NCBI RefSeq assembly: GCF_007753265.1
Contig: NZ_CP036349.1
Coordinates: forward strand, 4,683,363 to 4,747,362
DNA length: 64,000 nucleotides
Origin: Botrimarina mediterranea
GTDB lineage: Bacteria; Planctomycetota; Planctomycetia; Pirellulales; Lacipirellulaceae
Reading direction: 5' to 3'
Shown one piece after another: positions 1-5,382 of this stretch. Each line of letters starts with the position of its first letter. Position 1 is the first letter of the stretch. The position numbers and the translations under genes were made by a program. Below the pieces are notes generated by a model. It made no database searches, had not been told where the DNA came from, and saw only the letters and a program-made list of their open reading frames with translations.

Positions 1-494
1 AGCGTGAGCGACCAGAGTTTCGCCGGGTACCCGCTACAATGCCGGTCGCTCACGAGCATTCTGCCAGTGTTAATCAAAGGCTTGGCGATCAAGACGTCAC
101 GTCAAACGATAGGCAACGAGCCGGGGGCTAAGGCCCCGCGGCTAATAAGGGCTAGCCACCAAGATCAGCCGGCACGCCTTAGCGTCCGGTTCTTCGACTT
201 ACGACGATGGATGCAATATGCTCTCACGCTCCCGGCTCGCCACTGAACGCGCGGGGATCAGCGAATCGCTGTCACCGACGTCACCGAGGGTCGGTTTCAC
301 ATCGTCGGCACTACGGACAGTGAGTGGCTAAAAACAAGCGGAAAGGCCACAAAAAGCCGACAAAAGCGGCCACCCCGCAGGCCCCGCAAAAAGGGCCCTT
401 CTGTGCGTCAGAGGCCCGACCCCGGGGTAGACTCGCATGCCCCGCAAGGCGCCACAGGCGTGGACGCTAGGGCCCTTAGAATCGATGCTGTGGC
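1..494. other. Gene-free left edge with inverted repeats
   Basis: I see no convincing gene here; the open frames that cross it have no recognisable domain and are broken by repeat sequence. Positions 4-13 (GTGAGCGACC) and 43-52 (GGTCGCTCAC) form an inverted repeat. A 74-base palindromic repeat follows at 121-194. Around 386-398 there is AAAAAGGGCCCTT, with a second GGGCCCTT near 471-478, resembling the pair at 26522-26605. The stretch 222-242 carries the end of the CTCCCGGCTCGCC repeat family. Confidence 0.6.
121..194. repeat. CCGGGGGCTAAGG palindrome, copy 1
   Basis: The left arm CCGGGGGCTAAGG is answered about 45 bases later by CCTTAGCGTCCGG, so the unit can fold as an imperfect hairpin. 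A near-identical copy lies at 32042-32115 and one arm at 4097-4136. No coding sequence is associated with it. Confidence 0.8.
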
Positions 495-1256
495 TTACGC
501 CTCCCACACCCCCGATTCGACCAGCTGCCGGGTCGCCGCCGGGGCCCAACCGCGGTTGGCGGCCGGGCTCGCCGGGCTCGGATGGAGGACCGTCGTCACC
601 CGCACCGAGTCGCCCGCGACGCGCTTGAGGCACGCCTCGGCGTACTTGCCGACGCCGACCGCCCACTCGGGGTTGGTGACCTGTAGCAGTTCGGCCAAGT
701 GCTTGTCGCATGCCGCGTCGAGCGGCTTGCGCTCCGACTTCGGAAGATGGTCGGGCGTGTGGTTCTTGCCGCTTTCGGTCATGAAGACCAGCGGGCAGTA
801 GTTGGCGACGAAGTGTTCTTTGAAGAACTTGGCGGAGGTCCCGAAGCGCTCGCGGAAGAGTCCCCACAGTCGCTGGCCCGAGACCTCGCTGCGCTGGCAA
901 GCAAAGCCCTCGATGGGGCGCTTGGGGTGTTCAGCGGCGGGCCGCTTCACGGTCTCTTCGATGCCGATCCAATCGCGCACCGACGCGACCTCGCCAAAGG
1001 GGACGCCCGTCTGCGCCATGCCCCACGGCCCAGGGTTCATCCCGAGGAACAACACCCGCACACCCTTGGGGTTCAGCCGCCGCAAGTAGGCCTCGTGCGG
1101 CTTCCAAGCGTAAGCGAGCGGGTTGTAGACATGCGTCACCGGCGCGTCGAACGACAAAGCGCTGGCGGCCTTCGACAATCGCTTCGCCGAACGAATCGCT
1201 TCTTCAACGATGGACACGATCGCCCTCCTTGGCGGCGAAGTCTGACGGACTAGCAA
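495..1256 (-). CDS. SMUG1-type single-strand-selective uracil-DNA glycosylase
   Basis: The product should remove uracil and oxidised pyrimidines from DNA as the first step of base excision repair. The SMUG1 signatures are visible: GMNPGPWGM at residues 72-80 followed by the QTGVPFGEV segment, NYCPL at 152-156, and HPSP(x)4ANRGW at 225-237, which holds the catalytic-site His and the helix that enters the DNA. The length (about 253 residues) fits the family. The frame opens with a TTG at 1256; a GTG at residue 14 is an alternative, and no ribosome binding site decides between them. SMUG1 is best known from animals but also occurs scattered in bacteria. The gene stands alone, with repeats on both sides. 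Confidence 0.9.
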   Translation of the reverse strand: MLVRQTSPPRRAIVSIVEEAIRSAKRLSKAASALSFDAPVTHVYNPLAYAWKPHEAYLRRLNPKGVRVLFLGMNPGPWGMAQTGVPFGEVASVRDWIGIEETVKRPAAEHPKRPIEGFACQRSEVSGQRLWGLFRERFGTSAKFFKEHFVANYCPLVFMTESGKNHTPDHLPKSERKPLDAACDKHLAELLQVTNPEWAVGVGKYAEACLKRVAGDSVRVTTVLHPSPASPAANRGWAPAATRQLVESGVWEA

Positions 1257-1270
1257 TCGGAATTATTGAA

Positions 1271-1348
1271 CCACGGATGACACGGATTTCACGGATTTCA
1301 CGGATGGGTTGGACGCCGCATCATCCGTGCTATCCGTGTCATCCGTGG
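1271..1348. repeat. Word palindrome, ACGGAT word
   Basis: The left arm repeats CACGGATKWC-like words four times and the right arm carries ATCCGTG four times, separated by about 14 bases. It follows the start of the SMUG1 gene and the end of nothing on the other side. A second locus with the same word is at 57957-58024 before RNase R. Confidence 0.85.
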
Positions 1349-1390
1349 TTCTCTTCTTCTTTTTGATTCTACTTGAAGACAGGCCGTAGT

Positions 1391-1433
1391 CGGCGTGGTG
1401 CGCGTCATCGGCGTCTGGAGACGCCTCCCACAA
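1391..1433. repeat. Half unit of the GTGGGAGGCGTCTCC palindrome family
   Basis: This stretch contains CGGCGTCTGGAGACGCCTCC preceded by GGTGCGCGTCATCGG. It is the right arm plus part of the central spacer of the full unit seen at 28258-28346 and 57240-57326; the left arm is absent. It lies just beyond the stop codon of the PPK2 gene. Confidence 0.8.
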
Positions 1434-1450
1434 GGAGAGGTAAGGCGGCT

Positions 1451-2254
1451 TCACTCAACGACGACGCCGTCGAGGCCCGGTTCGCTGGGTGGGAACTGCG
1501 GGTCCATCGCTTCGAGCGTGTCTTTGACGAGCTCGCTCACGATGAGATTGCGGTACCATTTGCGGTCCGAGGGGATGATGCGCCACGGGGCGTGCTCGGT
1601 GTTGCACTTCTCGAGGGCGTCCTCGTAAGCCTCCTGGTACTTTCCCCACAGCTTCCGTTCGGCGAGGTCGCCCGAGCTGAACTTCCAACGCTTGTCAGGG
1701 TTGTCGAGCCGCGCCTGCAGCCGCTCGCGTTGCTCCTCCTTGCTGACATGCAGGAAGCACTTCACCATGGTCACTCGACCCTCAACCAACAGCCTTTCGA
1801 ACTCGTTGATCCGCTCATAGCGCCCCTTCCATTCATCCTCCGGAACGAGGTTGTGGACCCGCACCACGAGCACGTCTTCGTAGTGAGAACGATTGAAGAT
1901 GCCGATCTCGCCGCGCCGCGGGACCGACTTGTGAATTCGCCACAGAAAGTCATGGTCGAGCTCTTCGGGGCTAGGCTGCTTGAACGACTGGATATGGAAG
2001 CTCTGCGGGTTGATCCCCGTCATCACGGTGCGGATGGTGCCGTCCTTGCCCGCCGTGTCCATCCCTTGCAGCACCAAGAGCAGCGCCCGCCGGTTCTCGG
2101 CGTAGAGCCGGTAAGCCAAGTCGCGCGAGCGCTCGGTGTTCTCTTTGATCCGCTCGTGCGCCGACTCCTTGGTCCAATCGCCCTCGACGTGGCGCGGATC
2201 GATATCGGCAAGTTTGATCTTCGAGCCGGGCTTGAAGGTGATGGGCTTGGGCAT
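1451..2254 (-). CDS. Polyphosphate kinase 2 family protein
   Basis: This is a cytoplasmic PPK2-family enzyme, which moves phosphate between polyphosphate and nucleotides. The 267-residue protein has the single PPK2 domain. It shows the Walker A loop GMDTAGKDG at residues 64-72, the Walker B stretch around NRSHYEDVLVVRV at 111-123, and the lid segment near KRWKFS at 168-173. The one-domain length and general sequence resemble the class that phosphorylates AMP and/or ADP, but substrate choice cannot be read from sequence alone. I chose the ATG at 2254 over an in-frame TTG two codons upstream. There is no Shine-Dalgarno sequence. The next gene upstream (CPXCG protein) is on the same strand and is separated by a word palindrome. 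Confidence 0.93.
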   Translation of the reverse strand: MPKPITFKPGSKIKLADIDPRHVEGDWTKESAHERIKENTERSRDLAYRLYAENRRALLLVLQGMDTAGKDGTIRTVMTGINPQSFHIQSFKQPSPEELDHDFLWRIHKSVPRRGEIGIFNRSHYEDVLVVRVHNLVPEDEWKGRYERINEFERLLVEGRVTMVKCFLHVSKEEQRERLQARLDNPDKRWKFSSGDLAERKLWGKYQEAYEDALEKCNTEHAPWRIIPSDRKWYRNLIVSELVKDTLEAMDPQFPPSEPGLDGVVVE

Positions 2255-2260
2255 GAGCAA

Positions 2261-2346
2261 GGAGAGGCTAGAGGTAAGAGGCTAGAGGCTAGGGTAATCG
2301 GGTTGGCGGCGCATCCCTAGCCTCTCGCCTCCAAGCTCTACCCTCT
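2261..2346. repeat. Word palindrome, TAGCCTC word (first locus)
   Basis: The left arm (2261-2294) repeats GAGGCTA with short variations and the right arm (2314-2346) carries CTAGCCTCTCGCCTC and related words. It fills the whole gap between the CPXCG gene and the PPK2 gene. The same word is used at 2538-2630, one gene upstream. Confidence 0.85.
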
Positions 2347-2351
2347 TTTCC

Positions 2352-2534
2352 TCACTCCAACTCCGACCAAACCCGCGTCTCCCCCTCCGGACCGATCTCG
2401 ACCCGGATCACGTTGGGTCGGCAGCAGACAGGGCAGTCTTCGACGTACTCCTGTACCCGCCCGGCGGAGAGGTCGATCGGCACGACGATTTCTTCGCCGC
2501 ACTCGCCGCAGATGTAGGAGGTTTCGGGGGTCAT
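2352..2534 (-). CDS. CPXCG motif cysteine-rich mini-protein
   Basis: This 60-residue protein has two cysteine pairs, CGEC at about residues 9-12 and CPVC at 35-38, plus an adjacent Cys39. The spacing fits a small zinc-ribbon fold of the CPXCG cysteine-rich family. The role of that family is not known to me. It starts at an ATG and lies between RtcB and PPK2 on the same strand, with repeat-filled gaps of about 100 bases on each side. The three genes may form one transcript, but the palindromes between them make this uncertain. Confidence 0.85.
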   Translation of the reverse strand: MTPETSYICGECGEEIVVPIDLSAGRVQEYVEDCPVCCRPNVIRVEIGPEGETRVWSELE

Positions 2535-2537
2535 AAG

Positions 2538-2630
2538 TGGAGAGGCTAGAGGCTAGCGACTTAAGGCTGGAGGTTTGTAGGAAGCACGACGAGCGATCGC
2601 CAACCGCATTCTAGCCTCTAGCCTCTAGCC
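2538..2630. repeat. Word palindrome, TAGCCTC word (second locus)
   Basis: The left arm (2538-2572) contains GAGAGGCTAGAGGCTAG and the right arm (2610-2630) is CTAGCCTC repeated with a 7-base period. It fills the gap between rtcB and the CPXCG gene. Confidence 0.85.
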
Positions 2631-4070
2631 TCAGTCCTCCGCCCGGCTGCCGTCGCCGCACATCTTTACCAGGCGGGGCTCGAAGCGGGCGAGCACATCG
2701 ACAAGGTCTTGCTGCGCGGCCATTACGGCGTGGATGTCTTTGTAGACGCCCGGCACTTCGTCGGCGCCGGCGGCGAGGACCTCGACGCCGTCGGCAGCGA
2801 GCCGCTTCTGCTCGGCGCCGAAGCGGAAGGTGTCGTTCGCCTGGCGGCGGCTCATGCGACGTCCGGCCCCGTGCGACGCGCTCTTGAGGCTCGCCGCCAC
2901 GCCGCGGCCACGGACAACGAACGCCGGCGTCCCCATCGAGCCGGGGATCACGCCGAGTTCGCCCGCCGCCGCCGGGGTGGCGCCCTTGCGATGCACGATC
3001 ACCTCGCGTTCGCCACGGCCATCGGGGTTGTGCGTCTCTTTCCAGGCAAAGTTGTGGTGGTTCTCCACGCCGCCGACGACGTGGGCGCCGAGGAGCTTGG
3101 CGACGAGGCGATGGATCACCGCGTGGTTCGCCGCGGCGTACTCGCCCATCAGGTTCATCGCCGCCCAGTAAGCCTGCCCCTCTTCGGAGTCGAGCGACAG
3201 CCAACCCAAGCGACCAAACTCCGCGTAACGTTTCGGCAACAGGCGCTGCGCGATCTGGCTGTACGTGCTGCACACGGCCGCCCCGGCGCCGCGGCTGCCG
3301 CTGTGGCTGAGCAGCGCGACGTAGCGTCCCGGGTCGAGTCCAAGGTCATCCGAGCGTTCGTCAACGACCAGCTCGCCGAACTCAACGAAGTGATTGCCCG
3401 AGCCGCTCGTGCCGAGCTGTTTCCAGGCAGTGTCCTTCTTCTCGCGCGTAATGCGGGTGACATTCCAGTCGAGGTCCATCACGTCGTGCTGCTGCCGCGG
3501 CGTGTGCTCGACGCCGACGCCGAAGCGCGTCCCCTTCTCAAGCGATTCGCGGTAGGCGTTGCGACGCGTCGCAAGCGACTCGACCGGCATGTCGAGCACC
3601 GACAGCTTCATGCGACAAGCGATGTCCACGCCGACCGCGTAGGGGATGACCGCGTTCTCGCAAGCGAGCACGCCGCCGATCGGCAGGCCGTAGCCGATAT
3701 GCGCGTCGGGCATCAGCGCAGCGCCGACCGCCGACGGGACCCGACACGCCGCGCGCATCTGGTCGTGCGCGCCGGGATCGATGGCGTCTTCCGCCGTTGG
3801 GCACTCCCAAGCCGTGTAGTGAACCGGCGGCCGATCGGGTTCGCCCACGCGTTCGTCGTGGTGCTCCTTCAGCGCCGCGGCGAAGTCGGCCCACACGGGG
3901 TCGGCCGCGAACGCGTCGGCGTCCGCAAGCAGCGCCGTGATCGACTCCTTCGCGCGTTTCCCCTTGAGGCCGAAGCCGGTTCCCTTCTCCGCCGCGGTCG
4001 AGAGACAGCGGATGGCGACGGGCACGCACGCCGGCGGGACGCCGAGTTTTTCGAGTTGCTTGCGGTTCAT
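2631..4070 (-). CDS. rtcB: RtcB family RNA ligase
   Basis: RtcB joins RNA ends carrying 2',3'-cyclic phosphate or 3'-phosphate to 5'-hydroxyl ends, using GTP and manganese. The 479-residue protein carries the family landmarks in order: DAHIGYG at 122-128, VGVDIACRM at 146-154 (metal-binding Cys152), GSGNHFVEFG at 223-232, NHHNFAW at 337-343, HRKGATPA at 360-367, PGSMGT at 376-381, and SHGAGRRMSR at 399-408. His400 in the last motif is the expected guanylylated residue. All the active-site motifs look intact. No archease or RtcA gene is next to it, so its use (RNA repair or another role) is open. It starts at ATG without a clear ribosome binding site. Confidence 0.95.
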   Translation of the reverse strand: MNRKQLEKLGVPPACVPVAIRCLSTAAEKGTGFGLKGKRAKESITALLADADAFAADPVWADFAAALKEHHDERVGEPDRPPVHYTAWECPTAEDAIDPGAHDQMRAACRVPSAVGAALMPDAHIGYGLPIGGVLACENAVIPYAVGVDIACRMKLSVLDMPVESLATRRNAYRESLEKGTRFGVGVEHTPRQQHDVMDLDWNVTRITREKKDTAWKQLGTSGSGNHFVEFGELVVDERSDDLGLDPGRYVALLSHSGSRGAGAAVCSTYSQIAQRLLPKRYAEFGRLGWLSLDSEEGQAYWAAMNLMGEYAAANHAVIHRLVAKLLGAHVVGGVENHHNFAWKETHNPDGRGEREVIVHRKGATPAAAGELGVIPGSMGTPAFVVRGRGVAASLKSASHGAGRRMSRRQANDTFRFGAEQKRLAADGVEVLAAGADEVPGVYKDIHAVMAAQQDLVDVLARFEPRLVKMCGDGSRAED

Positions 4071-4096
4071 AATGGAATGATAAGGAAGGTCCCGAA

Positions 4097-4136
4097 CCGG
4101 GGGCTGAGGCCCCGCGGCTGATAAGCCTCCGCGCCC
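4097..4136. repeat. CCGGGGGCTRAGG repeat, single arm
   Basis: This is one arm of the palindrome family found complete at 121-194 and 32042-32115, with CCGGGGGCTGAGGCCCCGCG followed by GCTGATAAGCC. The second arm is missing. It lies just upstream of rtcB. Confidence 0.75.
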
Positions 4137-4388
4137 CTAGCGACCCGCCAACCGATTCACCGGCGTGATCGAGAATTGTGTGGAACGGGTGAAGACCCCC
4201 ACCAACTACCGAGGGTTCGCCAACCCTGCTAGTGCGACCGCTGAGAGTTGCCGGCGCCGCGAACTCAAGCAGCCGGCGCCGAAATCCTGAGCTTTTGCGC
4301 GAACTTTTTGGCGATAGCAGCGTCAGAAACTCTGTGGATCGACGTTTCTTCCGGAGAAATCTCTGATGCCTCCGAAGGGGACGCCGAT

Positions 4389-4394
4389 TAAGCT
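4389..4394 (+). promoter_or_regulatory. Putative -10 box TAAGCT
   Basis: TAAGCT in the context GATTAAGCTAGAGG matches the -10-like element in front of the genes at 5383 (GTTAAGCTAGAGG) and 60796 (GATAAGCTGACGG). It would start a transcript near 4401, where no coding gene follows but a structured stretch and a terminator do. No good -35 box is visible. Confidence 0.5.
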
Positions 4395-4400
4395 AGAGGC

Positions 4401-4678
4401 ATCGAGGTCGTGCTAACGCGGCGCGACAAACGAAAGGGCCCCGCGGGAGTGTCTCTGGCATTCACGCCCGCTCGGCCGGCACCAGTAAGAAGGAGGTGGT
4501 ACCTTGACCGACTGTTTCCCTAGCCAGCCCGGTGGTCTGGCCTGAAGCGACCGGCGGGTCGCTGATGCGACCACCACCTGCTTCGACACACTAGGGACTT
4601 GATCACCCCATGTGTGCTCAAAGCATGTAATTGAAAAAGCCCGGCCCCGTCGCCGTGACGGGGCCGGGCTTGTTTTTT
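4401..4678 (+). ncRNA. Candidate structured non-coding RNA
   Basis: Between a promoter-like box (4389-4394) and a strong terminator (4639-4678) lies about 230 bases without a normal gene. By eye the core can fold into a branched structure. TCCCTAG near 4517-4523 pairs with CTAGGGA near 4591-4597. Inside are CCAG/CTGG, GAAGC/GCTTC (about 4543-4547 with 4580-4584) and GCGACC/GGTCGC hairpins. An AGGAGGTGGT motif at 4491-4500 can pair with ACCACCT near 4573-4579. That motif also looks like a ribosome binding site in front of a 13-codon frame starting TTGACC at 4504. It could therefore be a small RNA, or a leader or peptide-coding RNA. I could not match it to tmRNA, SRP RNA, 6S or RNase P. Confidence 0.45.
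4639..4678 (+). terminator. Rho-independent terminator
   Basis: A 13-bp perfect stem (GCCCGGCCCCGTC with GACGGGGCCGGGC) and a 5-base loop are followed by TTGTTTTTT. It ends the candidate RNA and points away from the minus-strand genes to the left. An A-run at 4634-4638 could allow some function on the other strand. Confidence 0.9.
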
Positions 4679-4754
4679 GGCGGTCTCGACGTGGCTACGC
4701 CACGATCTCGCTACGCCTAGCGCCGCTGTTGGATCACCGCAGCTTAGCGGCGAT

Positions 4755-4760
4755 TAGGCT
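4755..4760 (+). promoter_or_regulatory. Putative -10 box TAGGCT
   Basis: TAGGCT in GATTAGGCTTG lies 66 bases upstream of the ATG at 4826 and matches the recurring TARGCT element of this window. Confidence 0.4.
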
Positions 4761-4825
4761 TGCTACGCGTTCGTAGGCGCTACACCCACTTGCGTAGGGC
4801 CTGCTGTTCGAGTCTCTTGCGGCGC

Positions 4826-5245
4826 ATGAGCCCCGCAGACGATCCGCTAGAGTTGCAGCAGTCGCTCGTTGAGAGCGCGCTCCCCCTGGTGTTTGAAGCC
4901 TACGACGAGGCCGTGGAGGCGGGCGTCGCCGCGCCGATTGTTGTGCTGGTCGATTGCGAAGACGAGCTGGGCGGCGAGATCGCCCGCGGTTGGCTCGGCG
5001 ATGACGCCATCGACGACGCCATCGCTGCGCAGGTTGCCTCCGAGGATGCGCCGGACGAAGGCGACCCGACGACCGTTTTCGCTAGGGCGATCGCCTGGGA
5101 CGACGCCCGCGATGACTTGGCGGCGGCTTTCCCGTATTTGAAGCCGATTCTCGACGGCAGGCCCCCAGAGGATGGGGTTTTCGTGGTGGGCGTCACCGCT
5201 GGTGGGGCCTCGGCCTTGACGGCGCCTTGGGACGCCCGGCCGTAA
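4826..5245 (+). CDS. Small acidic protein of unknown function
   Basis: The 139-residue product is strongly acidic and Ala-rich, with no signal peptide or membrane segment, so it is probably cytoplasmic. I do not recognise a family. A hydrophobic strand (APIVVLVDCED, about residues 36-46) and a second near the C-terminus (GVFVVGVTAGGA) suggest a small alpha/beta fold. The frame could open upstream, but the ATG at 4826 follows a TAGGCT promoter-like box, and the upstream part is Arg/Cys-rich and unlike the rest. It stands alone between the candidate RNA and the secretin-N-like gene. Confidence 0.7.
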   Translation: MSPADDPLELQQSLVESALPLVFEAYDEAVEAGVAAPIVVLVDCEDELGGEIARGWLGDDAIDDAIAAQVASEDAPDEGDPTTVFARAIAWDDARDDLAAAFPYLKPILDGRPPEDGVFVVGVTAGGASALTAPWDARP

Positions 5246-5304
5246 AGCGGCCCACGCTGGCGGCCCTTTACCCCCTCTTTGCTGGGCATTTTCCTAGACA
5301 TCGT

Positions 5305-5334
5305 TTGGGGTCGGACGCGCTCTCTCGTTAAGCT
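5305..5334 (+). promoter_or_regulatory. Putative promoter TTGGGG-N18-TAAGCT
   Basis: A -35-like TTGGGG (5305-5310) is 18 bases from TAAGCT (5329-5334), placing a transcript start about 40 bases before the ATG at 5383. Confidence 0.5.
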
Positions 5335-5382
5335 AGAGGTTTGTCGCCTCAGCCCCCCCACGGGTACGGAACGGAGAAAGGC

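Noticed and set aside
4-246. 80-codon frame at the left edge
   Set aside because: Most of it lies within dispersed palindromes (4-52 and 121-194), so it is repeat-derived rather than a gene.
1271-1348. CRISPR array
   Set aside because: The ACGGAT words are only 7-10 bases apart and form an inverted, not direct, arrangement; there are no spacers and no cas genes.
2709-4121. 470-codon open frame on the plus strand
   Set aside because: Antisense shadow of rtcB, Arg/Ala/Val-rich without motifs.
4401-4678. SRP RNA, 6S RNA or tmRNA identity for the candidate RNA
   Set aside because: The conserved SRP hairpin loop, an Ala-type tRNA domain with tag frame, and a 6S-like single long hairpin with a central bubble could not be found.
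4770-4830. tRNA-like T-arm sequence (GTTCGAGTC) near 4808
   Set aside because: The flanking bases do not form the T stem, no acceptor or anticodon stem could be built around it, and it runs straight into the ATG at 4826.
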